64,000 nt of DNA from an uncultured Bacteroidota bacterium (GCA_902583445.1 CACHVZ010000005.1:1-64000); one strand, 5' to 3'; numbered from the stretch's first letter, positions 35,169-45,633 are shown. Program-made: numbers and translations. The notes: generated by a model from the sequence alone, not told the origin.

Positions 35169-35835
35169 TCCTCAATTATATATCGTGCCAACCCCTATTG
35201 GCAATATGGAAGATATTACCTTAAGGGCTATAGAAACACTTAAAAATTCAGATATTATTTTGGCCGAGGATACAAGGCATGCAAAAAAATTACTAAAGAA
35301 CTATAACGTTTTAACCAAGGTTAATAGTTACCATCTGAATAATGAGCATAAAAGAGTTGATGAATACATTCAAATGATAATCAATGGAAGTAAAGTCTCC
35401 TTAATAACAGACGCTGGAACTCCTTGTATATCTGATCCAGGATTTTTACTAATTCGTGAAGCAATTAAACATAATATATTAATTACTTGCTTGCCTGGTC
35501 CTACAGCTTTTATACCCGCACTTGTTATGAGTGGACTACCCAGTGATAGTTTTATTTTTGAAGGGTTTTTACCAAAAAAAAAGGGGAGAAAGTCTAAACT
35601 AAATGAAATCTCTAAAAATACTAAAACTACAATCCTATATGAATCCCCTTTCAGAATAATTAAAACCCTCTCTGACATGAAATACACTATTGGTTCAGAC
35701 AGAAAAATTGCTGTAGTTAGGGAAATATCTAAAATCTATGAAGAGGTATTTAGAGGCACAATTGATGAAGCAATTCTAGAATATAATGAAAGAACAATAA
35801 AAGGTGAGTTTGTAATCTGTATTGATAAAGCTTAA
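35158..35835 (+). CDS. rsmI: 16S rRNA (cytidine1402-2'-O)-methyltransferase
   Basis: 225 residues of the tetrapyrrole-methylase-like family. It has the opening YIVPTPIGNMEDITLRAIETL, EDTRHAKKLL, LITDAGTPCISDPGFLL and LPGPTAFIPALVMSGL motifs that define RsmI. It modifies C1402 in the 30S P-site. Its ATG lies inside the preceding small gene and its stop overlaps the recJ start by one base, so three genes are translationally linked. Confidence 0.97.
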   Translation: MTNDPQLYIVPTPIGNMEDITLRAIETLKNSDIILAEDTRHAKKLLKNYNVLTKVNSYHLNNEHKRVDEYIQMIINGSKVSLITDAGTPCISDPGFLLIREAIKHNILITCLPGPTAFIPALVMSGLPSDSFIFEGFLPKKKGRKSKLNEISKNTKTTILYESPFRIIKTLSDMKYTIGSDRKIAVVREISKIYEEVFRGTIDEAILEYNERTIKGEFVICIDKA

Positions 35836-37505
35836 TGAAGAATTGGATTAAAATTGATCAACCCAATATTGATGAGGTAAATTCTCTTCAAATGGACTTA
35901 AAAATTCCTCACTTTATTTGTTCACTTTTACTTCAACGTGGTGTTAATTCTTTAGATAAAGCAAAATTTTTTTTTAGACCCGAATTAGATTCTCTTCATG
36001 ACCCATATCTAATGAAGGATATGGAAAAAGCTATAGTTAGGATTAATAATGCTTCAAGTGAAAAAATTATGATTTTAGGAGATTATGATGTTGATGGAAC
36101 TACTTCAACATCTTTGCTGTTTACCTATTTTAGTCACAGGAATTATGACCTATTATATTACATACCAGACAGATATAAAGAAGGATATGGGGTATCGTTA
36201 GAATCAATTGATTACGCTAAAGACAATAATATCACATTAATAATCACTGTAGATTGTGGAATAAAAGCAGTAAATCAAGTTGAATATGCCAATTCAAATG
36301 GAATTGATATTATTATTTGTGATCATCATTTACCTGATACTAAAGTTCCTGAAGCTTACGCGGTTTTAAACCCTAAACAATCAGACTGTACCTATCCTTT
36401 TAAAGATCTTTGTGGTTGTGGAATAGCTTATAAATTAATAACAGCACACAATCTAAAATCAGAAAATAAATTAAATATTCGCAGTCTTCTAGACTTTGTT
36501 GCATTAGCAACTGTTTCTGATATGATGCCTTTAATTGATGAAAACAGAGTTATGGTATTCCACGGATTAAAAGAAATTAATAATAACCCTAGACTAGGAA
36601 TTAGAAACTTTTTGAAATCAAATAATAATAAAGTAGATGAATCAAAGATATCGTTTAACATTGGGCCAAGAATAAATGCTGCAGGAAGAATGAAAAATGG
36701 AAAAATTATTGTGGACCTTCTAGTTGAGGAAGACCCTAACAAGGCTATGTCTTTATCAAACGAAGTAGAATTCCTAAATTCAAAACGAAGGGCTACAGAA
36801 AAAGATGTATTTGAAAATGTGGTTGAAAAAATTGACCATAGTAAGTACTCTAATATTATATATGGACAAAACTGGAGTACAGGCGTATTAGGAATTGTTG
36901 CATCAAGAATAATTGAAAAATCTTATAAACCAACTATAATAATTACTGATTTTGACCAAGAGTTACTTACTGGATCTGTAAGATCTGTATCTGGATTTAA
37001 TGTTTATGATGCATTGGTTAAATGTGAAAATTATTTACATCAATTTGGGGGGCATAAATTTGCAGCGGGTGTAAAAATTGAAAAATCTAAACTAAATCTA
37101 TTTTGTGAACATTTTGAAAAAACTGTTAAAGAAACCGTTGATGGAAATATGTTTGAAAGAAAGCATAAGTATGATCTTGAAGTTTCTTTCTCAGATCTTT
37201 CGATTGAAAATGTAAAGATAATTTCCAGAATGTCTCCATTTGGCCTAGAAAATAGAAGACCAGTGTTTAGAACCAACAATTGTACTATCACCGAGGATTT
37301 AAAATTTATAGGTAAAGAATCACAAATTGTAAAGTCAAAGATTCAGGATTCATTATTAAATAAACTTCCATTTATATGTTTTGACAAGAAAGATGAGCTT
37401 GTTAATTTAAAATCAAAATTTGATATTCTTTATACAGTGGGGATAAATAAATATTCTGGTAGAGAAGAAATTGATATAATTCTAAAACAAATTTGTGTAA
37501 AATAA
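35835..37505 (+). CDS. recJ: Single-stranded-DNA exonuclease RecJ
   Basis: 5'-3' single-strand exonuclease for recombination and mismatch repair. 556 residues with the DHH-superfamily motifs in order: LGDYDVDGTTSTSLL, TVDCGIKAVNQ, IICDHHLPD (DHH) and the DHHA1 part GPRINAAGRM and YDALVKCENYLHQFGGHKFAAGVKI. Last gene of the small unit; closed by a bidirectional terminator shared with the convergent TonB receptor gene. Confidence 0.96.
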   Translation: MKNWIKIDQPNIDEVNSLQMDLKIPHFICSLLLQRGVNSLDKAKFFFRPELDSLHDPYLMKDMEKAIVRINNASSEKIMILGDYDVDGTTSTSLLFTYFSHRNYDLLYYIPDRYKEGYGVSLESIDYAKDNNITLIITVDCGIKAVNQVEYANSNGIDIIICDHHLPDTKVPEAYAVLNPKQSDCTYPFKDLCGCGIAYKLITAHNLKSENKLNIRSLLDFVALATVSDMMPLIDENRVMVFHGLKEINNNPRLGIRNFLKSNNNKVDESKISFNIGPRINAAGRMKNGKIIVDLLVEEDPNKAMSLSNEVEFLNSKRRATEKDVFENVVEKIDHSKYSNIIYGQNWSTGVLGIVASRIIEKSYKPTIIITDFDQELLTGSVRSVSGFNVYDALVKCENYLHQFGGHKFAAGVKIEKSKLNLFCEHFEKTVKETVDGNMFERKHKYDLEVSFSDLSIENVKIISRMSPFGLENRRPVFRTNNCTITEDLKFIGKESQIVKSKIQDSLLNKLPFICFDKKDELVNLKSKFDILYTVGINKYSGREEIDIILKQICVK

Positions 37506-37506
37506 A

Positions 37507-37532
37507 AAAACCTGCCGAAGCAGGTTTTTTTG
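37507..37532. terminator. Bidirectional terminator between recJ and a TonB receptor gene
   Basis: Stem AAAACCTGC / GCAGGTTTT with loop CGAA, A-rich on one side and T-rich on the other, placed 2 nt after the recJ stop and 17 nt from the opposing stop. Confidence 0.9.
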
Positions 37533-37548
37533 TTAAATTTACTTTTGA

Positions 37549-40089
37549 CTAAAAATCAAAAGTAACACCTAAATTCCAGGATGTACCTCTACCAAAATTC
37601 ACAATGTTTGTTGTATTAACTCCATTCCAAGTCCTTCCTCCATCTGCAAAGAAATTAGTACTAGAATCCGCGATGTATTCTTCATCGAATAAGTTATTTA
37701 CATTAGCTCTTACTCGAGTATTCATTCCTAAAAACCTCGTTCTATATGTTGCACCAATATCAACAATTGAAAAACTTGGTAATTGAAGAGATCCTCTGTT
37801 ATTAGCAGAAGAGAACTCACTATCTAATGGTCCAAAATTACCATATAGGTTATCAAACGACTGAAAATCTAGATCAACTGAAAAGTTATAGCTAAATCTA
37901 TAATCTGCTCCTAAATATAGAATTGTTTGTGCATGATTTCCAATTTTCACACCGTCCATGTAAAGAGTAGCTGTTTGACCATTTGGCTGATTATTATCAG
38001 CATCAAATCCTTGACCAATAAAGTTTTTTGTATACTTATGATCACCTAAAGAAGCCATACCTCTAATTTTTAGTTGACTCGTTGGATACCATGTTAATTC
38101 TGCTTCAATACCCTGATGAGTTTGTTCAACACCTTCATAGACAAACCTAACAGCGTCTTCACCAGAACCAGAAAATCTGCTAAGAACTCTATTACCCCAA
38201 ACTGTTGAATAAGCATTTAGGTTTAGTTTTACATTAGAGGATAGAAAACCATAACCTAATTCAAAAGAGGTTATCTCTTGTCCATCTTGATTTTCTGCTT
38301 GTTGGTAGTCATAATCACCATTAATAAAAATGTCATCAACAAGCGGAGATTTTTTAATCTTACCTACGTTTGCATACACATTAGATTTTTCACTAATATT
38401 ATAGTTAGCACCAGCTTTCAAATAGTTTCCATTCTTTCTAACAACTTCACTTTTTGTTTCAGGTGGAGCTGTATAAAAATGCTCAAGCCACATTCTAGAT
38501 GTAGTTGTTCCAGCTTGAAGAACAGCTGAAAAGTTTTCACTACCAACGTATTCAACAAGACCGTTTACTCCAGTCCAGTTGTTGTATCCAATATAATATC
38601 TTTGGGTTCCATTTGGATCATCCATTCCAAGATTGTTAAATGGAGTAGATTCATATGCAGTTGTTACAACGTGCCCGACTCTATCAAAGTTTCCTGAGAA
38701 GACATAATCGTTTATTGTCGAAATGTAACCATCAAGACCTAGAAAGTCACTTATTCCTCTTCTATGATAAGCTTTATAAGATCTAAGATCAATCCCTAAT
38801 TCATATCGAAAGTTTTCACTATCTAATTTTAGCTTGGAAATTCCACCAACCCAATTATGGGAGTTTGTACCAAATCTTCTAACTTTACTAGCAACAGCCC
38901 ATCTACTAGGAGTTTCGCCATCTGTATCATTGTGATAACCTAGTTTCATTCCTGCAAAAGGACCTTCAGATGGTATATAAGCGTTATTAACGTTTTGCGA
39001 TACTACAGCATCCCAGTTAACTGTCATATCTGATCTTCTAAAGGCGTCTCCTCCATCAGCAAGGTGGTCTGTCATTGATCTTCTATATGAAGTAACATCA
39101 TAATTTCTTCCTCTATCACCCGTTCCTCCACCTCTACCTGCAGATGCATAAAGCGATGTAGCAAGAGTTACATTACTTGAAATTTCCCAGTCCCAGTTTA
39201 ATGTTGCTAAAGGCTTATTATAGTAGTTTCTCAAAAAAGAAAACTCTTCACCTTTATATTCACCGTAAACTTGGTTGTATTTTCTAAAATCATCTCCTTG
39301 AGTAGGACCGTGATCGAGATAGTCTTCTAGCCATGGAGTATAATAAGCCTGATGATGCCATTGTCCAGCCCCAATAACTGAAAGGTTAAACTCATGATCT
39401 CCTCCTCTTGGAGTATATCCAACGGAGAAAGCATAGGTTAAACCTGCTCCTGCTGTTCCATTTCTCCATCCATCACCTTCCCAAAGGCTAAGTAAATAAC
39501 TCGATGACCAACCAAGATCATTCACTCCAGTATTATGTGAAACGCTAATTTTTTGATAACCATCATTACCTTGTAATAGTTTAACAGAAGAACCTGGCTC
39601 TAATTCAGCTGCTCTAGTATTAACTGAGATAGTACCACCTGCAGATGGAGTAGCTAATGAAGTTGACCCAAGACCTCTTTGAATTTGAATACTTGAGGTA
39701 AGATCAGATAAACCAGCCCAGTTAGACCAGTATACCCAACCATTTTCCATATCGTTAACAGGTTGACCATTAATTACAACTGCAACATTAGTCATTCCAA
39801 AGCCTCTAAGTCGAAGAGCACCGTCTCCATATCCACCTCCACTTGTAGGAGAAGTATAAACACCAGGAGTTCTTTTAAGAAATTCAGGTATTTCAAGATT
39901 CCCACCCTTTATTTCTATCTCTGCACCTGTAACAGTACTAAATGCAATTGGAGTTTCACGCTCCTTTGCAACATCAATTACTTTCGATGAAACTGTAACC
40001 TCTGCAAGAGCAATAGAATCTAGGGCAGGCTCTTGAGAATGTAGGTTAGCTGAGAAAATAATTATAAATGATAAGATTAATTTTTTCAT
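37549..40089 (-). CDS. TonB-dependent receptor
   Basis: 846 residues with signal peptide MKKLILSFIIIFSANLHSQ. It lacks the carboxypeptidase-like front domain; the TonB-box/plug region starts at about residue 24 (LAEVTVSSKVIDVAKERETPIAFSTVTG) and includes LEIPEFLKRTPGVYTSPTSGGGYGDGALRLRGFGMTNVAVVINGQPVNDMENG. The barrel ends NFGRGTSWNLGVTFDF with the terminal Phe expected by the BAM machine. Single-gene unit with no linked enzyme or SusD, so the cargo is unknown. About 115 bp of AT-rich non-coding DNA separates it from pgi. Confidence 0.93.
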   Translation of the reverse strand: MKKLILSFIIIFSANLHSQEPALDSIALAEVTVSSKVIDVAKERETPIAFSTVTGAEIEIKGGNLEIPEFLKRTPGVYTSPTSGGGYGDGALRLRGFGMTNVAVVINGQPVNDMENGWVYWSNWAGLSDLTSSIQIQRGLGSTSLATPSAGGTISVNTRAAELEPGSSVKLLQGNDGYQKISVSHNTGVNDLGWSSSYLLSLWEGDGWRNGTAGAGLTYAFSVGYTPRGGDHEFNLSVIGAGQWHHQAYYTPWLEDYLDHGPTQGDDFRKYNQVYGEYKGEEFSFLRNYYNKPLATLNWDWEISSNVTLATSLYASAGRGGGTGDRGRNYDVTSYRRSMTDHLADGGDAFRRSDMTVNWDAVVSQNVNNAYIPSEGPFAGMKLGYHNDTDGETPSRWAVASKVRRFGTNSHNWVGGISKLKLDSENFRYELGIDLRSYKAYHRRGISDFLGLDGYISTINDYVFSGNFDRVGHVVTTAYESTPFNNLGMDDPNGTQRYYIGYNNWTGVNGLVEYVGSENFSAVLQAGTTTSRMWLEHFYTAPPETKSEVVRKNGNYLKAGANYNISEKSNVYANVGKIKKSPLVDDIFINGDYDYQQAENQDGQEITSFELGYGFLSSNVKLNLNAYSTVWGNRVLSRFSGSGEDAVRFVYEGVEQTHQGIEAELTWYPTSQLKIRGMASLGDHKYTKNFIGQGFDADNNQPNGQTATLYMDGVKIGNHAQTILYLGADYRFSYNFSVDLDFQSFDNLYGNFGPLDSEFSSANNRGSLQLPSFSIVDIGATYRTRFLGMNTRVRANVNNLFDEEYIADSSTNFFADGGRTWNGVNTTNIVNFGRGTSWNLGVTFDF

Positions 40090-40204
40090 TTTAATAGAAT
40101 TTTTTTGTTGTTTATTTTTTCAAAAATATAACTATTAATTATTGGTTAGATAAACTAAATATTAACAGAACCTTAAACAATTATGATGTTAATAATAATA
40201 AAAT

Positions 40205-41761
40205 TTATTGGAGATTGTCATAAACCTTTGAAGATGATTTGTCTAGGTTAGATTTGCCATCTTTCAAAATTTGTTTAGCTATTGATTTTCCTAACTCAAC
40301 CCCCCATTGATCAAAACTATAAATATTCAAAATGGAACCTATAACAAAAATCTTACTTTCATACATAGCTATTAAAGAGCCAAGTCTGTGAGGAGTTAAC
40401 TTGTTAATAAGTATTGTGTTGGAGGGCTTATTCCCGTCAATATTCTTTTGAATTTCATTTCCAGATTTTTTATTACCTACCATTAAAGCATTTGTCTGAG
40501 CTAAGAAATTTGAGGTTAAAATTTTATGTTGCTCTTTATCATTGTATAAAGGTTCTTTAAACGCTATAAAATCTGCTGGAATAAGTTTTGTTCCTTGATG
40601 CATTAGTTGAAAAAATGCATGCTGTGCATTTGTTCCTGTTGACCCCCATATTATTGTTCCTGTCTGATAATCAACCTTATTGCCCTCCCTATCTATACTC
40701 TTACCATTGCTCTCCATACTTGCTTGTTGAAGATAATCTGGAAGCTTACCAAGAAATTGATTATAAGGAAGAATGGCTTCAGTTTCACACTTAAAAAAGT
40801 TATTGTACCATATACTTAGTAAAGCAAGCACAACGGGTATGTTTTTTTCAAAAGGCGTTTCTTTAAAATGTAGATCCATTTCTCTTGCACCATTTAAAAA
40901 ATTATCAAAATTTTTAGATCCAACACAAATTGAAATAATTAAACCTACAGAACCCCAAAGTGAGAATCTTCCACCTACCCATTCAGGTATGGGAAGAATA
41001 TTATTAGATTCAATACCGAATTCTTTTGGATCTTCAGTGTTATTTGAAACTGCAATGAAATGATTTTTCATTGATTCTTCATTTACATTCTTAACAAACC
41101 ATTTTTTGACTTTTTTGGCATTTTCAAGTGTTTCAATGGTTGTAAATGTTTTGGAAACAATAATAAAAATTGTTGTATCAGGATCGAGAGATTTCAATAA
41201 ATTTTCTGTGTAGTCTGGGTCTATATTTGAAATGAAATAAGGTTTAATACTTTGTGCGTAAAAACTTAAAGCTTCAGTGACCATTTCTGGCCCAAGGTGT
41301 GAGCCACCTATACCTATATTCACAACATTCTCAATCTTTTTTCCAGAATGTCCAAGCCTAGCTCCATTATTTATCTCATCTGAAATAGTTTTCATTTTAG
41401 ATAAAGTATTTTTTACCTCTTCAGATATTTCGGTTGAGTCATTATTTTTAGATCTCAATGCTGTATGCAGAACTGACCTGTTTTCAGTTTCATTAATGGA
41501 AGAACCATTAAAATACTTATTTATATTTTCTTTAAGGTCTGTTTCCTTACAAAGTTCAATTAATAGATCAAAAGCTTTTTTACTGATTCTATTTTTAGAA
41601 AAATCAACATATAAATCATTAAAACTAATTGTAAACTTTTCAAGTCTATCATTTTCACTTTTAAAATAATCGTTGATATGTATATTATTTTCTTGATTAT
41701 AGAGTTTCTCTAGGCTAGACCATGATTTCTGACTTGTGGGATTCTTTTTTGATAAAGCCAT
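40205..41761 (-). CDS. pgi: Glucose-6-phosphate isomerase
   Basis: Interconverts glucose 6-phosphate and fructose 6-phosphate. 518 residues with NIGIGGSHLGPEMVTEAL, FIIVSKTFTTIETLENA, VGGRFSLWGSVGLII, the Glu-containing MESNGKSIDR, and QWGVELGKSIAKQIL near the C-terminus. It overlaps the upstream M23 peptidase gene by one base and is the last gene of a uvrC-DUF3108-M23-pgi minus-strand unit. Confidence 0.97.
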   Translation of the reverse strand: MALSKKNPTSQKSWSSLEKLYNQENNIHINDYFKSENDRLEKFTISFNDLYVDFSKNRISKKAFDLLIELCKETDLKENINKYFNGSSINETENRSVLHTALRSKNNDSTEISEEVKNTLSKMKTISDEINNGARLGHSGKKIENVVNIGIGGSHLGPEMVTEALSFYAQSIKPYFISNIDPDYTENLLKSLDPDTTIFIIVSKTFTTIETLENAKKVKKWFVKNVNEESMKNHFIAVSNNTEDPKEFGIESNNILPIPEWVGGRFSLWGSVGLIISICVGSKNFDNFLNGAREMDLHFKETPFEKNIPVVLALLSIWYNNFFKCETEAILPYNQFLGKLPDYLQQASMESNGKSIDREGNKVDYQTGTIIWGSTGTNAQHAFFQLMHQGTKLIPADFIAFKEPLYNDKEQHKILTSNFLAQTNALMVGNKKSGNEIQKNIDGNKPSNTILINKLTPHRLGSLIAMYESKIFVIGSILNIYSFDQWGVELGKSIAKQILKDGKSNLDKSSSKVYDNLQ

Positions 41762-42981
41762 TATATAGAAGTTTTATTTCTTATCACAATTGAATCAAGC
41801 TGAGACTTAATTAAAACTACATCACTAAAGTACTTCTTTTTTAGTGATTCATTGATTGGTTTAGCTTCTGGTAGTTTTTGTTTAAATGGGTCAACTTCAA
41901 CTCCATTTTTTCTAAACCTATAACAAACATGAGGACCAGAGGTATTTCCTGTCATCCCGACAAAACCTATAACATCTCCTTGTTCAACAAATTGTCCAAC
42001 TTTGACATTTGTTTTTTGCATATGTAGATACTGAGTAGTATATGTGTTATTATGTTTAACTTTCACATACCTTCCATTAGCCCTTGTGTAGCTTACTTCA
42101 GTTATAGTTCCATTAGCAGTTGATAATATAGGGGTTCCAACAGGAGCCGCAAAGTCAGTTCCCTTATGAGGTCTTACTCTATTACCATAATACGCAATTC
42201 TTCTTCTAAGATTATACCTTGATGAAATTCTACCAAATTTTATTGGTGACTGAAGAAAAGCTCTTCTTAAATTTTTAGCATCTTGATCTAAATACTCTAC
42301 GATTCCTTTAATAGAGTCTGTCTCATATTCAAAGGCATACTGTTCTTTCCCTTTGTGAAGGAAATAGGCAGCTTTAACCTTAGTAATCGCTACTGGAATT
42401 GTATCATCAACAAATGCTTGAGTATATATTACTTTGAATTTATCCCCTTTATCAAGTCTAAAAAAATCAATTGTCCAAGCATAAATATCAGACAAATAGT
42501 ATGTTAATAAAGGATCTTTACCTTGCTCTTCAAGAGTCAAATACAATGAATTATCAATAGTTCCAGATGCTGATAAATCTTTATAGCTTCTAGGTTTTGA
42601 AAAAGTCTTACCATATACACTATCCCTAAGTTGAATAAATGAATACCCTTCAATGGTTGGGTGATAAACGAATGCTTTAAGTTTTCTTATTGAATCATTT
42701 GTAAAAATTAAGGTATAAGGTTTACCTAATTGAAGTTTTCTAAAGCTAACATCATCTTTTGTTTTTTCAATTGCTTGATATATTTCTGGATAGTCAATAC
42801 CCTCATCTTCAAGTATGTCTCCAAACGTATCACCTCTTTTTACTTTTCTTTCCTCAAAAACATATTTGCTTTGATCATAGCCATATTTGTATATTATGGG
42901 GTCCTCCTTAACTTGTTTATTATCCTCTGAGCTGCAAGAAAATAAAACGGCAATAGTTAGTAATGTAAATAATTTCTTCAT
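41761..42981 (-). CDS. M23-family peptidoglycan peptidase lipoprotein
   Basis: 406 residues; lipobox LFSC gives Cys16. A LysM-like or OapA-like region with RGDTFGDILEDEGID is followed by a mid domain and, from about residue 265, the LytM domain with zinc ligands in RPHKGTDFAAPVGTPI. The second zinc site usually reads HxH (GPHLHFE), but here it is GPHVCYRF, so the last His is Cys. Such HVC variants may still bind zinc or may be inactive activators of other hydrolases. It overlaps its neighbours on both sides by one base. Confidence 0.88.
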   Translation of the reverse strand: MKKLFTLLTIAVLFSCSSEDNKQVKEDPIIYKYGYDQSKYVFEERKVKRGDTFGDILEDEGIDYPEIYQAIEKTKDDVSFRKLQLGKPYTLIFTNDSIRKLKAFVYHPTIEGYSFIQLRDSVYGKTFSKPRSYKDLSASGTIDNSLYLTLEEQGKDPLLTYYLSDIYAWTIDFFRLDKGDKFKVIYTQAFVDDTIPVAITKVKAAYFLHKGKEQYAFEYETDSIKGIVEYLDQDAKNLRRAFLQSPIKFGRISSRYNLRRRIAYYGNRVRPHKGTDFAAPVGTPILSTANGTITEVSYTRANGRYVKVKHNNTYTTQYLHMQKTNVKVGQFVEQGDVIGFVGMTGNTSGPHVCYRFRKNGVEVDPFKQKLPEAKPINESLKKKYFSDVVLIKSQLDSIVIRNKTSI

Positions 42982-43778
42982 TAATTTTTAATTACAATTT
43001 CAAAGGGGTTAGCAATCCCTGTAAATTTTTCTAAATCTGCTTTTATTGAACCTACTAAAAGGTCTGCTTGAACTCTTACAGGAATTCTGTTTTTGTCATT
43101 TGTAAGCCAAATAGTAATGCTCCCCTCACCTTTAAAAATTCTACTTCTATTTGTTGTTGGCATAAACTTTAAACATTCAATCTTACCAAATTTTGTATTG
43201 ATTATATCTTTGCCTAAATATTTTAAAGGTAATTCTCTATTTTTTGAATCATAGAACATGTTAATTGTAAATGACTCTCCAACACTTACCTTTTCTTCAG
43301 AAAAATTTTTCCTTAGGTAATATAATGAAGAAATTAAGTCTTGAACATTATCTTTTGTATTAATTGTCTCGATGGTTTGATTTTTTATATTGTTTACTGT
43401 AGCATTTTGAAGCTCTGAATTGAACTTTACTTCCAAATTTTTTGTGTATCCACCTTCATAAATATTTCTTTTAAAAAAATATGGTGTAACAACTGTATCA
43501 TCAAAGTAGCTGCTGTAATAGTCTTCAACCTTAAAAAAGAGTCTTGCTAAACCAATAGTTTTACCATACCCAGATGCTAGTAAAAAGTCTTTACCATCTA
43601 ATTTTTCATTAGTTAATTTAAGTGATGCATAGCTAGCATTGAAAATTCCATAGTGTACAATATACTCTAGATTTTCCCCTGCTTTAAAAGGCTTTGAATC
43701 AGAAAGGATATTCTGTCCGAAAGTTATATTTATGCTTAACAGGAGAACTTGAAGATATAGGGCAATAATTTTTGTCAT
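42981..43778 (-). CDS. DUF3108 domain-containing exported protein
   Basis: 265 residues with signal peptide ending ITFGQ. The start of the mature protein, FKAGENLEYIVHYGIFNASYASLKL, is the hallmark of DUF3108, followed by VEDYYSSYFDDTVVTPYFFKRNIYEGGY and DLISSLYYLRKNF. Predicted beta-rich periplasmic or outer-membrane-associated protein. Its stop overlaps the M23 peptidase start, and this pairing recurs in Flavobacteriia, hinting at a shared envelope role. Function unknown. Confidence 0.88.
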   Translation of the reverse strand: MTKIIALYLQVLLLSINITFGQNILSDSKPFKAGENLEYIVHYGIFNASYASLKLTNEKLDGKDFLLASGYGKTIGLARLFFKVEDYYSSYFDDTVVTPYFFKRNIYEGGYTKNLEVKFNSELQNATVNNIKNQTIETINTKDNVQDLISSLYYLRKNFSEEKVSVGESFTINMFYDSKNRELPLKYLGKDIINTKFGKIECLKFMPTTNRSRIFKGEGSITIWLTNDKNRIPVRVQADLLVGSIKADLEKFTGIANPFEIVIKN

Positions 43779-43801
43779 TTCTTTCTCAAAATTAACTAAA
43801 A

Positions 43802-45592
43802 TTAATTTTTTAATTGTTTAAAAATTGACCTACCTCTAGAGTTTCCTAGAAATTCAATTAAATCTTTTTCACTTGCACTTTTCAATCTTTTAAATGATTT
43901 ATATTTCTTTAATAGTTTTTCTTTTAAAATTGGACCAACTCCTTGAATATCATCAATTCCAGATTTTAGTGCTTTTTTACTTCTCCTGTCCCTATGAAAG
44001 TTTATAGCAAATCTATGAGCCTCATTTCTTAATTGTTGAATTAACTTCAAAGTTTCAGATTTCTTATCAATATATAATGGAAGCTTGTCACCTGGTTTAA
44101 AAATTTCCTCAAGCTTTTTTGCAATCCCTATTATAGATACTTTATTGTCTAAATTTAATTTTTTTAAAATGTTTAAACCTGATGATAATTGCCCCTTCCC
44201 ACCGTCAACTATTATCAAGTTTGGCAAAGATTGTCTTTCATTCATTAGTCTTTTCAATCTTCTATAAACGACTTCTTCCATTGATGCAAAATCATCTGGA
44301 CCTTTTACACTTTTTATTTTATAATGACGATAATCCTTTTTGGAAGGTTTTGCATTCTTAAAAACCACACATGATGCGACTGGGTTTGTTCCCATCAAAT
44401 TTGAATTATCAAAACACTCAATATGAATAGGTTTTTTTGATAGTTTTAAATCCATTTTAGCCTGTTCCATAATTCTATTAACATGTGCCTCTGGATCTAC
44501 AATTTTAATTTGTTTTAATTTGTCAATTCTGTAAAACTTTGCATTACGCAATGATAGATCTATAAGACTTTTTTTCTCTCCCTTTTTAGGAACTTGAACT
44601 TTAATTTTCTCACCAAGATTTATTCTAAATGGTAGATAAACTTCCTTTGAGCTTGATAAGAACCTTTCTCTTAATTCAATAATACTTAGCTGCAGTATCT
44701 GTTTATCTGATTCATTAAGTTTTTTTCTAATTTCCAGAGTATGTGACCTTACAATTGAGCCATATGATACCTGTATGAAGTTCACATAAGCATAAGACTC
44801 ATCAGATATTATAGTAAAGACATCTACATCACTAATTTTTGGGCTAACTATAGTTGACCTAGATTGATAATTTTTAAGTGATTCAAGTTTTTCTTTAATT
44901 TTTTGAGCTTTTTCAAACTCAAGACTATTCGAGAAATCAATCATTTTATCTTCTAGTCTTTTCAAAGATGCCTTAAAATCACCTTTAATAATATCCCTTA
45001 TTCCCTTCAAGTTTTTTTCATAATCATTAACCTTAACTTTACCAACGCATGGACCCTCACAGTTTTCTAGGTGGTACTCTAGACAAAGCTTAAACTTTTT
45101 ATTATATATGTTTTCTTTAGTTAATTTATAGTTACATGTTCTAAGCGGATAAATTTCCTTAATTATCTCAAGTAGAGTAATCACAGTTTTAACATTTCTA
45201 TACGGACCATAGTATTCGGATCCGTCGCGAATAGCTTTTCTAGTATAAAAAACCCTGGGGAAAGGCTCTTTTTTTATGCATAACCAAGGATATGATTTAT
45301 CATCTTTAAGAAGAACATTATACTTTGGCTTATATTTTTTGATTAAGTTATTTTCAAGAAGAAGTGCATCCATTTCAGTATCAACAATTATTCTCTCAAT
45401 TTTATCTATACTTTTAACAAGAAGCTTTAACTTATTGGTGTCATGTGATTTGGTGAAATAGGATGAAACTCTTTTTTTGAGATTTTTGGCTTTACCTATA
45501 TATATTATCTCATTCTCCTTATCAAAGAATTGATAAACTCCTGGTTCTTCGGGTAGAGACTTAGCTTTTATATATACCTTACTTTCTTTCAC
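43802..45592 (-). CDS. uvrC: Excinuclease ABC subunit C
   Basis: Dual-incision nuclease of nucleotide excision repair. 596 residues: GIY-YIG domain at the N-terminus (PGVYQFFDKENEIIYIGKAKNLKKRVSSYF), UVR domain around 200-240 (KIKEKLE), the RNase H-like half with FDNSNLMGTNPVAS and VDGGKGQLS, and two helix-hairpin-helix motifs at the end (DDIQGVGPILKEKLLKKYKS). First gene of the uvrC-DUF3108-M23-pgi set, with 23 nt to the next gene. Confidence 0.97.
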   Translation of the reverse strand: MKESKVYIKAKSLPEEPGVYQFFDKENEIIYIGKAKNLKKRVSSYFTKSHDTNKLKLLVKSIDKIERIIVDTEMDALLLENNLIKKYKPKYNVLLKDDKSYPWLCIKKEPFPRVFYTRKAIRDGSEYYGPYRNVKTVITLLEIIKEIYPLRTCNYKLTKENIYNKKFKLCLEYHLENCEGPCVGKVKVNDYEKNLKGIRDIIKGDFKASLKRLEDKMIDFSNSLEFEKAQKIKEKLESLKNYQSRSTIVSPKISDVDVFTIISDESYAYVNFIQVSYGSIVRSHTLEIRKKLNESDKQILQLSIIELRERFLSSSKEVYLPFRINLGEKIKVQVPKKGEKKSLIDLSLRNAKFYRIDKLKQIKIVDPEAHVNRIMEQAKMDLKLSKKPIHIECFDNSNLMGTNPVASCVVFKNAKPSKKDYRHYKIKSVKGPDDFASMEEVVYRRLKRLMNERQSLPNLIIVDGGKGQLSSGLNILKKLNLDNKVSIIGIAKKLEEIFKPGDKLPLYIDKKSETLKLIQQLRNEAHRFAINFHRDRRSKKALKSGIDDIQGVGPILKEKLLKKYKSFKRLKSASEKDLIEFLGNSRGRSIFKQLKN

Positions 45593-45633
45593 TGTAACAA
45601 AATTAAACCTATTTTTAGTTTAAATAATATTAA

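Noticed and set aside
41277-41669. A 130-codon open frame on the plus strand inside pgi
   Set aside because: It is antisense to a highly conserved enzyme, low in complexity (Ser/Leu/Phe rich), and has no motif.
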